56,231 nt of DNA from Gnetum montanum (lineage: Eukaryota > Streptophyta > Gnetopsida > Gnetales > Gnetaceae): contig MNCI01017692.1 in the NCBI GenBank assembly GCA_015680685.1, positions 903,325 to 959,555 of the forward strand, written 5' to 3'. Numbering within the stretch: the first letter of the stretch is position 1; every line of letters starts with the position of its first letter. The notes beneath the pieces are model-generated. The model searched no databases, had not been told where the DNA came from, and was given only the letters and a program-made list of their open reading frames with translations. Below are positions 10,148-23,190 of this stretch, piece by piece. The position numbers and the translations under genes were made by a program.

Positions 10148-10275
10148 CTAAGTTGTTTGTGTGCTAAGTAGAACATAGGAAATCATCCACATCGTTGGGA
10201 AGCTTGAACGAACCCTTAGGGTTAAACAGAAGAAAAATCAAACAACAGTCAATCATCACACTGAATAAGATAACA

Positions 10276-13200
10276 ATGTCTTCTTCTTCTCATAAAAGCA
10301 CTTCACCACCTAGGGATCACACAAGAGACCGTCGGCAGTCTAACATGCATAACCAAGAACCACCAGTTCCTCAATAGTATCGGGTGGTATATACTCATCA
10401 CGGTGAGTATATACTTGATTTTACCTTTATCCTCTATTAGGATGAACAACTATGTTGGAGAGACTTGCAAGGTAACATAGTGTTACCCCCAGATCGGGCA
10501 GTCCCTAACATGCTCCTTCGTGCTCTTGCATAGATAGGCATGATGCAGCTATATGCTGAATACGTTGCAGAAGATTACGACACAAGGGATTACCATCCCA
10601 CAGCAACACAACGTTTAAGGGATTCGTGGTAGGAGAGCTACCATACATCGTTGAAGGGCAAGGGGGTCCTGCACGTCCTAAGCGAAATTGGAGATGGTGA
10701 ACTGGTTATAATAGGTTCTCCATCAAATGATGTTCCCCCTCCTAACGATGGTGAGGAGGTGGGGTATTAGAACCTACACTCCATGATTCATAACCTTGGT
10801 TCTGATCCCCATGAACACCAAGTGTTCACTGAGGGAACACAAAAAAATGACAAGGACAGGCATTCTGATCATCATCATGATTGGGGCCATAATCACCAAA
10901 GAGAAGGTAAGAAACATCGTCATGGCGATGGTTCTCCTTCTTTTTTCCCTTTATCGCATCATTCAGCCTCTCCTTCCACATCAGGATGCAGTCACAAAGA
11001 GCACAACGGTGAGGATAAGGGTAAGCAAAATGAGAGACCTCGACAAGAGAGTCGAGAGTGAGGACGAGGGCATTCGAGAGAATCAAGGCATGAAAGAAGG
11101 AAAAGTAGGGAACCACGTAGGCATCATAGACATCATGAGAGAGATGATCATGATGAACCCCTACTTGCCACTTGAAGCATGTTAGATATTATAGAGGCAA
11201 TTAGAATACCTACAAGGCACCAGAAAGATAGCTGAATCAAGAGACTAGACATGAAAAATATCCCACGGTTTGAGGGGGGAATACAATGCTGATATGAAAA
11301 ACCATTTATAGGCATTCCACGATGCCTGTGCCTTGCAGAATATTGAAAACGAGTGGCAGAAGCTAGAGTTGTTTCCTAAGACACTCATAAAGGAAGCAGA
11401 AAGTTGGTACCGGTCCTTAGAGCCGGAAACCATTAGGAGATGGAGTACAATGTTAGAATTGTTTAATGATAAATACCAAACGTACTCCAGTGTGTCCAAC
11501 TTGCATAAGTAGATCCAAGGATGGGAGTAGGGTAATCACGAACCCTTGGATGCTGCCATGGACCGATATTATGCATCGCTACATCATTGCCCAGGCCATG
11601 GTTACACACAATGGGATCAACTCCGCCACCTCGTAGATGGGCTAAGGCATGAAACCAGGAGAACGCTTGGGACATATGCCCAAGGGAGATTATTTGGACT
11701 TAGATCCCATGAAGTTCATCGATTGTTAGAGCAAGTAGCTAAAGAAGAAGGGGAGCTACGGAAAAGAGAAAGCGTGGAAGAATATAACCGCGATCCTTCC
11801 CTCCGAAAGAGGGGAGTGAGATTCTGCAATGAAGAGGATGAGTCACCACTCGAAGAGTTGGTGAATAGAAAAACCTTGCCGCTTTAGAAATTAACAATGG
11901 AAGTATCGGCTAAGGTGGATGAAATATGGAGCTCCTTAGATAGTAAAATTGAAACTGTCCTAAAAATCTTAGAGGAGTCTAAGGAGGAACTAAGTAGCGA
12001 CCATGATAAGAAAAAGTGGAGAGATTCAGGCCATGCACGTGACAAGGGTAAGAAAAAAATGACTATTGCTGATGAGGTTGTGGATTCTGACATAGACAAT
12101 GACGGTGGATGTGAGATCTACCAATATGACCATCCTAAGGGATGTTGCCCAATAATCTCACATTTACAAGAGTCTAGGGTGTATGCACTCAACCCAAGAC
12201 TTAACAGATGGCAAGCACCCTGAAGGTTACCTTATCCCCAAGGTAACCCAAGGTAGTTCCACCAATCGTTAACATATGATCCAAGTGGAACTCCGCCACA
12301 ACCTATCGGGCAACATCAGCAGTGGCAATACCCATAGTCATGGGGGATGCCACTGCCTAGACAACAATACCCTTACTGGCAACCAGACCCATATGGCTAT
12401 TACGTGCAGCAGCCGGTTTCTCCAAGTGACTCTATGGATCACACAACCCCACAACGTCACTACCAAGTTCAGGAGTATTTTAGGACTCCTTCTCCTCCGG
12501 GAGACGTGCCACATGCATACCATCCTATGAATCCATCTACCACTCATACGCCAATATTTCCACTACCACCCGCTCCAACAATGCAAGGGGAACTCCCCAC
12601 TCAACCACAACAACGTAATGCTACAAGAGCTGTAAACCTTCAACCCGCTGCTGGTTCTAACAACCGTACCAAGAGAAGACCTTTCTTCAGAACCAAGAGT
12701 CTAAACAAGCTTTCACAACCACAAGCGGTTGAGTCTATGACCACTCCTCCAACAATTAACGCTTTGAAGCTCCCTTTAAACCAACAACAGGGCTCAATGC
12801 ATACGGTTATGTTAACACATACCATTACTAACTGGATCAAGGTAGGCCACCTTCCTAGGAAACTCTCTGACACTAGAAGTCCCTTAACCTACCTCCAAGT
12901 TGCTGGGAATGAACCTCATAAGGCTCTTCTTGACTCAGGTTCTAGAGTCAACTTAATCTCACAAGAAATGTATAAAGCCTGGAACCTACCTCTACTCAAG
13001 AAGAGCAATATTCAACTAGAGCTGGCTGACCAGTCCATCACCATTCCTTTTGGATTGGTGGAGGATATTGTTACCACTGTGTGTGGTTGGTCATACCCAG
13101 CTGATTTCCTAGTGATAGAAGTCAACAGTAACAAAGGGGACTTTCCAATTATAATGGGAAGGGCATGGCTGAGTACAATAGACGCATGCTTAGGAATCCG

Positions 13201-13639
13201 CAATCTTTCCTTGGAAATATCTAAGGAAGATATTTATGGAAAGATCGAGAAGAAGAAAGTTCCATGCATCACATACAGTGAATCAGAGGGTGATGACATG
13301 GAAGAATGCTCAGCATCTCCTGCATGCAATTGGTGTTCCCAAGAAACTCAAACACAAAAGTGCCTGTATGTAGCAACCACACAACAAGAGAACACCCAGT
13401 GGCTGACAATTAATGAAGAGAGCAGCCCACCAATATGCATGGAACGAACCGAGGGAACAACTTGCATCCATAATGAAAGCATAGATACATTGGAATATGA
13501 GCGTCGCCAACTTCCAACCCTTAACCTGAAAACATCAATTGGGAGAAATTGGACACTTTTAAGAAATTCAAACAAATGCTCACTATTTTGGATCTCTCCC
13601 TTTCAATTCAGTCATGGGGGAGATGGCCACCTATGCTAA
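10276..13639 (+). pseudogene. Element B gag-protease (broken)
   Basis: Homologous to the gag of D and C: N-terminus from the ATG at 10276, a His/Arg-rich spacer (10783-11061), and the gag core with RRWSTMLELFNDKYQTYS and HEPLDAAMDRYY (about 11250-11890). A degenerate zinc-knuckle remnant and a Pro/Gln-rich segment follow, then an aspartic protease with LLDSGSRVNLIS near 12930-12960 and IIMGRAWLST near 13150. One frameshift lies near 11273, where a base was gained in the Phe-Glu-Gly-Gly-Tyr codons. In-frame stops are almost all TAG where D or C has glutamine (for example 10375-10377). The stretch 12347-13639 is still open (430 codons) and runs through the pol deletion into downstream sequence. 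Confidence 0.85.
13611..13620 (+). other. First internal PPT-like motif, element B
   Basis: GTCATGGGGG, identical in form to the purine tract abutting the 3' LTR (15528-15537). The same motif follows the integrase in D (43770-43779). Confidence 0.55.
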
Positions 13640-15527
13640 TCAATTGAGGCCCTCAGTTCTTTTTAGATTTTTGTCTTACACATTTTTGTTTTACACATTT
13701 TTATTTTACAATTTCTTTAACTTTTCTTATTTTTATTTTACAACATTGTTTACACTTTTTCTTTTATTTGTGTGTGTGTGTGTGCTTATCTATTTTGTTA
13801 CATTTGTCACCCAATAAGTGCTATTAAATATGGTATGAACCATTTTTCTATTGGTTGCTAATGTTTGGTTTTTACCTTTAAGTTATGATGTTGATACTAA
13901 GGTATGGTTCTTTTGATATGACAGGTAATGAGTCCACTTCATCCATACATCCACAAATTTCTATGGTCTCTCTTGGCTTGAAACTGTACAGTCCCTTTCT
14001 AAATAAGAACTATAAATGAACCAGTGACTGAGAATTTCTCAAACTAAGGAAGGACTCTAGGATTGAAAAGGGTGTGAATTCAAGGGAACTTGATGCATTT
14101 GCGTTGGTCATTCTCTTGGGTGCTTGGATGTTTTCTTCTTGAGTTTTCTTACCACTTCGACGTTACCCAATTATCGGGAAGCTGAGTAAATAAAAATAAG
14201 TCTTTGCATGATGTGGTTCTCATGCATAAACACAAAAATAAAAATAAAAATAAAAAATAGTAAGAATTCAAAGCACACCCCTTAGACAAAATAATCATTT
14301 GGGCTACAAGCACTGGTTATGGAACTATAATAAACATGTTCCCTCTAACTAAGGCCCTTCTCGCTTCCTATTCTCTCCTCCTTCATTTCGTCGGAATGGT
14401 GGTGGCTCTTTGGGGGATGCATTCTTGTTACTTCAAGTGGATGGATTGGCCGAATGCATTAATGCGAAGTCACTGGAAGTGGTTTGTTTGAGGCTGAACT
14501 TGGAATGGGATCTACTAAGTCACATAAATCATTGAAATACACATGGGACTGTACACCACCTTGTTCTTGGGATTCCATTCCATTCTCTTCTCTCCATCCT
14601 TCTCTCCATTGTTCACCTCATTGTCGGTTGTATCATTAGTGTATATTTTGGTTGACGCATTGTTTTCTTTTTGGTAAATTCTTGTGGTCAAGACTTTAAC
14701 TCTTGTTCCAAAGGACATTCCTAGAGCCTACGGACTCTTTGAATGTGGGTTTGTTAGGGCATTAAGGGCATAAGCCTGCTTTGGGGAGGACCCACTGGCA
14801 TTCCTATTTGGTGCACCAGTTAAATTCTTTCCCTTAACATTTTTGCAATCCACTCTATTTTTTTCGTTTCCATCTTGACATCCATTTCATCGACGTATAG
14901 TTGTATCTTTTTCTCCATCTTTCTTGTTCTTTATTCTTTCTCCATTCTATCGCTACCGGAGGTTTGCTCTTAGTCATGGGGGTTTGGACCCAATTTTTTT
15001 GATTTTCTCCTAACCCCTACACCTTTGGTAGTCACCATGAATATATCTCCAGACCTGTATCAGCCATACCACAACTCAACCAATGGACCTTTCACCAAAG
15101 CAAGGTATCAACTGCATTGTGATTCATTTACCCTTGCTAATATAAGACTGTGTTGTGTGTGCAGATGGTAATCATACAACAACGAATTGGATTTGGAGGG
15201 AACACTTGGAATGGATCGGTGCTGAAGCAGCTATGCAAGAAACGAGATCGATGGCGTGCTTATGGATGGACAAAAAAAGATGCAATCTTGGCATTGGCAG
15301 CAGCAAAACTTTTCTTTCTCTCTCTCTCTCTTTCTTAGTTGCCAAATAAGGCTTGATGTCAAATGTATAAAGTGTTCACTCTTGTTGTCATGAACAATAG
15401 TTTTGTCATGTTTTGTAATGATAATCCATTCACATGTCGTCCCATTCTCCATTAGTTCCATTCAAGTTAATAACCCCATACCTTTCCAATATTTTGTAAG
15501 GAACTCGAGGAAAAGTTTTTATTCAAT
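13640..15527 (+). other. Long downstream region of element B, mostly non-coding
   Basis: A T-rich tract with a TG microsatellite (about 13769-13783) is followed by conserved blocks shared with D, C and E: 'ggtgtgaattcaaggg' near 14090, 'attcaaagcacacccctta' near 14269 and 'tttggggaggacccact' near 14780. A second PPT-like motif lies at 14972-14982. From 15165 a short frame of about 57 codons starts directly after GTGCAG. It occupies the position of the third ORF of C and E and ends in a TC microsatellite (15313-15335). Confidence 0.6.
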
Positions 15528-15537
15528 CATGGGGGTA
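15528..15537 (+). other. Polypurine tract, element B
   Basis: CATGGGGGTA directly abuts the 3' LTR start TGATG. It would be the expected plus-strand primer site. Confidence 0.75.
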
Positions 15538-16339
15538 TGATGGGACACGATATCACATGAGCCGCGATATCACATCCTCACTGCGATATCGCGTACGTGA
15601 TATCGCAGTCTGCCACCATTTCTATAAATAAGAAGCGACTCTCCCTTGTTTCTCATTTAGATCTACACACTTAGCGAAACTTTGGTAGTTTTACCTCTCC
15701 AGAGATAGAATAATTTCCATGTGCCCACAGTAGGAGTCCCAAAGTGAACGAATCTTTATTCGAGCAAATATTGTACCTGAGCACAAGTTTGTGTACTGAA
15801 ATAAAGACAAAATTTTTGGATAATCCTTGTAGTTCATGGACTAAGCTAATTAGGACTTTAATTATTGTTAATGTTTAAATGTTTTATTAGTTAATTAAAT
15901 CTCTCTCAACCCTTCTCTCATAGTTAAGTGCATTCAGTATGACCATTTCGAGCACGTGCGTTACGCTTGGTAATCTCAGTAACGAATAGCGTTTGGTAAT
16001 CCTAGAAGGTTGCATTGGCTCAATGTGTGAATGGTAAGTGGGAACGGATACTGATGCTAGGCATTAGAACTTAGTTAGTTAAAGTTAGCTAATTAGTCTC
16101 TTCACTCTTTACCTTATTAGCATAGGAGATGAAAACATAAAAGACATAAAAATCATATACCTCAGACTTACTTAACCATACAACCATGACAAATACAAGT
16201 AAGTCTGGGAAGAAAACGAACAATTAACCTTAAGTGTTCCATAAGGCGTGTAGGCACTTAGTCTATGGAGTTTGATCGGATCATGCGTGTAACGCTCGTA
16301 TTCGTATGGTTGAGTGTAGGGGTACCTCGCCACTCATCA
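15538..16339 (+). repeat. Element B 3' LTR (802 bp)
   Basis: TGATGGGACACG...CTCATCA. It matches 9230-10128 throughout except for fewer U3 palindrome units and scattered, mostly transition, differences. It is followed by the AATTC duplication. Confidence 0.95.
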
Positions 16340-16344
16340 AATTC

Positions 16345-16425
16345 CTACCTTCAGCTCTAATGGCTTATGCACATGGTATTAGGTTGTAATATTATGCATT
16401 GCGAATTTAAGTATCAAAAATCATA
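16345..16425 (+). mobile_element. SINE body between elements B and C
   Basis: Begins 'ctaccttcag', continuing the B box GGTTCAATTC that was cut at 9229, and ends with TCATA, the left duplication of element C. The two gypsy elements are thus independent insertions 86 bp apart in the same SINE-like sequence. Confidence 0.6.
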
Positions 16426-17338
16426 TGATGAAGTGTCATTTAGTCAATGCGTCAACTAGGCCGCATATACGAGGCTACGTATACTCAGCCGCATCAACGT
16501 GGGCCCGTCAACGTAGCCACCCTACGTCGACGTGGCCCCATTTACGCAGCCTCCTTTCCTGGCCTATAAATAAGAGGGCCTTCCGCCTCATTTAGACATC
16601 TTTTGAGTAGTTGTAGCAAAGCTCTTGTAGTTTGTTCTTGCAGGAGATAGAATATTTTCGAAGTGCCCGCAGTAGGTGTAAGAAAAGTGATCGGCTCTTT
16701 ATTTGAGCGTTGATGTATCTAAGCCCATTAGCATGATGACAATAACGATGAACTGTTCAAGCATTCCTTATAGCATTCGGACTTAGTGGTTTTATGCATT
16801 CAATAGTTTAATATGTTTATGCTTTATTAGTTACTTGTTAATTACTTGAGTTTTTGTTATTATAATTTCAATCGCTATAGTTCATTCATAGTTTGTTAAG
16901 ACCATAAGTACGACCATCTCGAATGTAACCCAAACACTTGGTAAGCCCAGTGACGCTTAACGTCTGGTAACCAAGAAGTGTTAGGAGATGCTCAGAACGT
17001 GCTTGGAAGATGGGACCAGATACTTATGTTAGGAGTAGTTAAGATTTAGATTAAGATAATTTTAGATTAATTAATATTCTATCCTTAATTTCCAAGATAA
17101 TTAGTCGTCGAAAAGATAATTAAAAAGATATAAAAATCATTAGCCTTAGTCTCACTTAACCATCGTAAACAGAACCTCACAAGTGATATTAGGATGACAA
17201 TGACCGTTCTAACCCAAGGTTTCACTGGTTAGAAGTCTGGCATATGTTAAGTGCTCATAGTCTGTAGATTTCGACCGAGTCGCGCGTGAACGTTCGTGAT
17301 TCGTATGGTTGGGCATAGGGATACCTAGTTGCTCATCA
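16426..17338 (+). repeat. Element C 5' LTR (913 bp)
   Basis: TGATGAAGTG...CTCATCA. U3 carries repeated 'catatacg', 'tcaacg' and ACGTGGCCCCAT words instead of GATATC palindromes, then TATAAAT at 16565-16571. The U5 side shares the TTGGTAA(G/C)CC blocks with the other LTRs. Confidence 0.95.
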
Positions 17339-17339
17339 T

Positions 17340-17357
17340 TGGCATTGTTGCCGGGGA
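17340..17357 (+). other. Primer-binding site, element C
   Basis: TGGCATTGTTGCCGGGGA closely resembles the tRNA-Asp complement, differing by a few bases. It begins two bases after the LTR. Confidence 0.85.
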
Positions 17358-17504
17358 TTGTTAGTCTTACATGCATCATCTAACCTTAGTGAAATTATCA
17401 TTTAAGTCATTGGAACGGACCTAGGGTAGAAATATATATGCACGCTAGGCGAATTCAAGTAAATAGTAAGGTACATTGATTATATGGACCATTTAACATC
17501 CAAT

Positions 17505-20500
17505 ATGTCTTCTCACAGGAGAGAAGTATTCGAACCGTCGGTGCCACAAGAATGTCGGGTGGTGTACAAACATCCTGATGAATATGTCCCTAATTTCACA
17601 TTCATCCTACATCAAGATGAGCATCTCTGATGGCGGGACATGGAGGGTAGCATTATGCTATCGCCCGACCGAGCGGCTCCTACGATGCTATATCATAATC
17701 TGGGTAGATTGGGCATCCAGGAGCAGGTGGTGGAGTATGTCATGGATGACCATGACTACCGGGACTATCGTCCCATGGAGGCTCAATGGATAAGAGATTA
17801 GCAGCAGGCGGAGAGATATGAATAGTAGAAGGGGAAGAAATTCACCAACCTCTTATTCTCGCAAGGGCTGCAAGACGATGGGGATCCCATCTTTCATGAT
17901 ACCCATTCGACCGAACTTCCCATGGGGTAGCAGTTCATCCAATAAATCATTCAAAACAAACCTCCAAGTGACCATGATCCTCAAGGGGATGGAGGGTCAC
18001 ACAGCAAGGCTGGGATGGATGATCAAGGCCGTCATCAGGGTAGATGGGGAGATCGCCGCCGGGGTGGTGGTGATGCCTCTCCTTCTTCTCTGTCCTCCCC
18101 CTCTCTTGCACCTTCCTCCAGCTCAGGCTCTGAGCATAACAGGGGAAGGTTGGAGTGAAAGGACGGTGGTAAACAAGTTTGGAAGGGGCAACGTGAGGAA
18201 GCACGCAACCAATCGCGTGATGCTCGCCAGCATGAAAGAAGGGGTAGCCAGAATCATGACAGACATCATGGTCCCCAACAGGACTATGATTCAGATGAGC
18301 CATTTTTACGTACTTGGAGCATGATCTAGATCGTAGAGGCAGTTCACATTCCAAGTAGGCACATAAAGGATAGTCAGATCAAGCATGTTGATATGAACAA
18401 CATCCCCAAGTTTGAAGGGGGATACAACTGTGATCCGCAAACCCACTTGCAGATGTTCCATGATGCCTACACCCTGCAAAAAATTGACAATGATTGGCAA
18501 TGGTTGAAGCTGTTCTCTCACACGCTCATCAAAGAAGCTGAAAGTTGGTACTGGTCCTTGGAGCCGGAATCAATCAGAAGATGGAGTACGATGCTTGAAA
18601 TCTTCAATGACAAATATCAAACGTACTCTAGAGTGGCGAACCTGAGATGGTAGATCCAAGGATGGAAACAAGGGAATCATGAACCCTTGGATGTCAGCAT
18701 GAGAAGGTATTGCTCATTGTTACATCGGTGCCCTAGTTATGGTTACTCTCAGCGGGGATAGCTTCACCACATCATTGATGGGCTCTGTTTTGAAATGCAA
18801 AAGACCCTGGGCGTGTACGCCAAGGGACGATTATCAGAGCTAAGGGTCCATCAGTTGCAGCGCCTCATTGAGCAGGTGGCCAAGGAAGAAGGAGAACTTA
18901 ACAAAAAGGAGAGTGCAGAAGAATTCAACCGATCCTTCCCTTAGAAAGAGGGAGGTCCGATTTTTTGATGAGGAGGATGAGTCACCACTGAAAGCAGTGG
19001 TGAATCAGAAGACTTTGCCGTTACAAAAGTTTGCATCCGAAATATCAACAAAGGTGGACAAAATGTGGGATTCTTTGGATGAGAAATTTGAAAGTGTACT
19101 AAAAATTGCAGAAGAGTGCAAAGAACAAGGTAGCGACCGTGATCGGCACAGAAAGAAGGGAGCTGAACATGCCCAACATAAGGGTAAGGGAAAAGTTGCT
19201 GTAGTAGAGCAGGTTGCAGACTCTGACACTGAGGAGGATGATGAATGTGGAATATATCAATATGAACATCCTAATGGATGTTTTCCTGTGGTGTCACACC
19301 TTTAAGAGTCTAGGGTGTATGCCTTAAACCCTCGTTTGGTGCAACGGAAGACACCCCAAAGGTTTCCTTATCCACAAGGTAATCCCAAGCGATTCCACCA
19401 ACAACAGCAAGGATATTATCCAAGTGGAATGCCCCCGTAACCATATGAATACTTCCAATAGTGGCAGCAACCACAAGCGTGGGGGATGCCACCTCCAAGG
19501 TAGTAGTACCCTTCTAAGAAGTTAGATCGTTATGGGTACTATGTTCAGCAACTGGTCTCTCCAAGAGACTCTTCTAGTCATGCGACCTTTCCTAGCTACT
19601 ACCACCCCCCTGAATATTTTCGACATCCATCTCCATCACCCAGGGGGGAAAACCCACATCTCTTCTACCCTCCATCACCTTCTTCTGCCATTCCTCCACA
19701 CCATCCCACTTAGTTGCCACCCGCTCCATCAATGCAGGGAGAAATACTGCCATATCCACAACAACGAAACACTACGAGGGCTGTTAACTTACAACCGGCA
19801 CCTTGGCCTAGTGGACTGGAACCCAAGCCACGCAAACATCCTTTTTTCTAGCCCAATAATCTCAACACACCCTCACCTACGCTTGTGGCCAATTCCTTCA
19901 AACCTACCAACGCCTCCAACATCATATCTCCCAAGCAGTCCTCCATTCCGCCTCACTCCAACATCCAGATGGTCATGCTCACACATGTTGTGACCGACTA
20001 GATCAAAGTAGGTTCTCTTCCCCAAAAATTAATAGATCAGGGAAGCCCCCTAATCTATCTTTAGGTGGCAGGGAATGAGCCATGAAAAGCTCTTCTGGAT
20101 TTGGGGTCAGTGGTTAATTTGATCTCTCATGATATGTACAAGAACTGGAACTTTTCCCCACTAAAGAAGAGTAACTTCCGGCTCGAGTTAGCAGATTAGT
20201 CCATCACCGTTCCCTTGGGTTTGGTGGAGGACATTGTGACCACTGTTTGTGGGTGGTCATATCCTACTAATTTCCTGGTCATTCGTGTAGAGAATTGTAA
20301 GGGGAACTTCCCAATCATCATGGGAAGAGCCTAGCTAAGCACGGTGGACGCACGACTAGGACTCCGAGACTTGTCCCTAAAAATTTTAAAGGAAAATCCT
20401 TTCAAGAGGATCGAGAAGAAAAAAGTTCCATGCACCGCGTATAGTGACTCAGGGTGCAACTGTGTGTAGCAATTATGGTCCGCTAAGCAGATATCCATTC

Positions 20501-20760
20501 AAGCATGCAGTCGGTGTACTGAAGAATCACCTGTTCAATAGTGCCTGTACGTAGTAGCCACTAATCAAGAAGGCACCCAGTGGCTGACAGTTGATCCTAC
20601 TAGCAGCACATTGTGCATGGAACCATATGAGGGGCTAGTGCAAGCCTATGTTGACAGCATGGATGAGATGGAAGAGATTCATCAACATGTCTCCACTGTT
20701 GATGAACAAGATGATTGGGGAACGCTACAAATCCCTGAGAGCTTCAAATAAGATCCCCTT
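17505..20760 (+). pseudogene. Element C gag-protease (broken)
   Basis: Starts with MSSHRREVFEPSVPQECRV at 17505. The gag core lies at about 18393-18960 (FEGGYNCDPQTHLQMF, then AESWYWSLEPESIRRW). A degenerate knuckle (CGIYQYEHPNGCF) lies near 19249, followed by a Pro/Gln-rich linker. The protease near 20090-20400 reads LLDLGSVVNLIS, where the usual Ser after the catalytic Asp is Leu. Many in-frame stops, mostly TAG, and several frameshifts make it non-functional. Confidence 0.85.
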
Positions 20761-23190
20761 GAGTTAAAGCCTTTATCGGCTCACTTAGAGTATGCATTTT
20801 TGCAAAATGGCAAGCTGGTAATCATTAATGCCACTCTTGCTCCAGAACAGAAGAAGAAGTTACTGGGGATGGTAAACAAATGGGTTGCTGCATTCGCATG
20901 GTCATATCCTGAGTTAATTGGAGTTGATCCTAGGGTCTGCTAGCATCAAATCTACCTTGAACCTTCCATGAAGCCACGAGGACAGCTACAAAGATGGTTG
21001 AATCCCAAATTGAAGCAGGTTGTAAAAGATGAAATCGAACAATTGCTGAAGGTGGGATTCATCTATTCTATCACCGATAGTAAATGGGTTAGCCCACTCG
21101 TTATCGTACCCAAGAAAGGTGGCAAGTGGAGGGTCTGTATTGATTTTTGGTTGCTCAACATGGTGATCTTCAAGGACCACTTCCCGCTCCCATTTGTGGA
21201 CCAGGTATTGGACATAATCGCAAGACATCGATACTACAGTTTTTTGGATGGTTATAGTGGTTATAACCAAATCCAAATAGCACCAAAGGACTAGGCCAAG
21301 ACAACATTCACAAGTCCATGGGGGACTTTTGCATATAAAAATATGCCCTTTGGCTTGTGCAATGTGCTTGTGACGTTCCAACGCCTTATCCTAAGCATCT
21401 TCTAGCAACAAATCAGCAATGGTGTAGAGGTCTTCATGGATGACTTCTACACCTATGGGGCCACGTTTGAGCAAGCCTTGGACCATCTAGAGAAGGTTCT
21501 AAAGAGGTGTGTAGACACCAATCTATAGATCAATTGGCAAAAGAGCCATTTGATGGTCCAAGAAGGCATTGTTCTGGGGCATCGCATCTCATCAACAGGG
21601 ATCAGCGTAGACCCTGAAAAGATTAGGGTCATCCAAGGAATCACCTGCCAACCAAGTACCATCAAAGATGTTTGGTCATTGCTTGGACACACTGGTTACT
21701 ACCGACATTTCATAGAGCACTTCTCGAAGATAGCCAGGTCGTTGGTAGAACTTACAAAGAAGGATGCTTCGTTCATCTAGACCAAGGAATGTGAGTCTGC
21801 ATTCCAAGAGCTGGAACAGCAACTCATAGAAGGTCTGGTTCTATGGGCACCTGATTGGTCCAGACCTTTTTACATTATGACGGATGCCTCCAACTACGCC
21901 TTGGGAGCCATGCTTACACAGTGTGATGATCAAAAATGTCCATATTATATCCACTGTGCAAGCCGTAGCATTGTGGGTGCTCAGCTGAACTATACCATCA
22001 TCGAGAAGGAATTGATGGCGGTGGTGTTTGCCTTGGACAAATTCTGGCATTATGTGCTCGGATACGAGGTTTTTGTGCACACAGACCATAGTGCGATCCG
22101 GTTCCTGATGAACAAACCAATGGTGAGCCCCCGCATAATCTAATGGCTAATGATTCTTCAGGAGTTTGATCTTACCATGGTAGATCGAAAGGGGACCGAG
22201 AATGTGGTTGCTGACCACTTGTCTCGGTTACGATGGGATGATGTAGAAGAGGAGGAGCCTTTATCCAATCAATTTCTAGATGAACTCCTCTTCACAGGCA
22301 CCGTTGATCCTCAAGCACCCAAGGAATCCCCTTGGTTCAGCCACATCCTCACCTACCTTACAACCTAGGAGCTGCCAAAGGAATGGAACCATCGGCAAAA
22401 ACAATAGTTTCTCCATAAGGCCAAGCGTTTCATGGAAATCAACGGTCACCTATATAAGGTGTGCACAGATGGCTTGGTTCAATGGTGTGTCCCTAATGAT
22501 GATACATTGCACCTCCTCCAAGATGCTCACGAGGGCCACTATGTTGGATGTTGAATGACGTATAAAATCCTGCTTGTAGGGTATTACTGGCCTATACTTT
22601 TCAGGGATGCACAATGGTTCGCCTGCTCCTACAAATGATGCCAAAGAGATGGTGGGATGTTGGCACGGTTGGAAGGACCTCAATAATGGATCCAGCCACT
22701 AGAGCCCTTCGACATCTGGGGTATCGACTTCATGGGACCCATCACCCCCTTTTCAAACGGAAAGCAATACATCATCATGGTTGTGGACTACTGTATAAAG
22801 TGGGCAGAAGCGGAAACCATCATTGACTGTTCTTCCAACACCACCACACGATTTGTCCAGCGACAAATCGTTACAAGGTTTGGAGTGCCACGCACACTCA
22901 TTTCTGACAATGGGACTCACTTCACGTGTGTCACTTTTCGAAAACTCATGCAATGCTTAGGGGTACCCATAACTTTACGACACCCTATCACCCCCAAGCC
23001 AACGGGCAGGCCAAAGTCACCAATAGGGAGATCACCAAGATCCTTACCCAAACCATTAGCAAATACAGGAGGGATTGGAGTACCAAGCTCAACGATGCCC
23101 TATGGGCGTATCGCTCCACTTGGAAACTTCCTGTAGGGTACTCTCCCTATGAGTTAGTGTACGAAAAGTTGCCAACACTTCCAATCTAAG
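20760..23190 (+). pseudogene. Element C reverse transcriptase, RNase H and integrase (broken)
   Basis: RT: KWRVCIDFWLLN near 21124, LDGYSGYNQIQIAPKD, and the active site FMDD at 21433-21444. RNase H: TDASNYALGAML near 21880, EKELMAVVFALDKF and HTDHSAIRFLMN. Integrase: remnants of the HHCC finger near 22520-22640, GIDFMGP near 22723, SDNGTH near 22905, and [11 protein letters not shown] in another frame. In the last, Lys replaces the expected catalytic Glu. Stops are mainly TAG. Gypsy order (RT-RH-INT) and motifs such as KDHFPLPFVDQ place it with Athila/Tat. Confidence 0.9.

Larger units (their letters stand above)
9230..16339 (+). mobile_element. Element B: non-autonomous Athila/Tat-like LTR retrotransposon (7.1 kb, pol deleted)
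   Basis: Two LTRs with TGATG/CATCA ends are flanked by the 5-bp duplication AATTC (9225-9229 and 16340-16344). Order: LTR, tRNA-Asp-type PBS, gag, protease, a deletion junction near 13572, long downstream region, PPT, LTR. No RT, RNase H or integrase is present. The LTR copies differ by several percent by eye, so the insertion is old. Its nearest relative in the window is element D. Confidence 0.93.

Noticed and set aside
13760-13790. TG and other microsatellites (13769, 15313, 25562, 45484) as regulatory elements
   Set aside because: Simple slippage tracts within decayed element spacers; no evidence of function.
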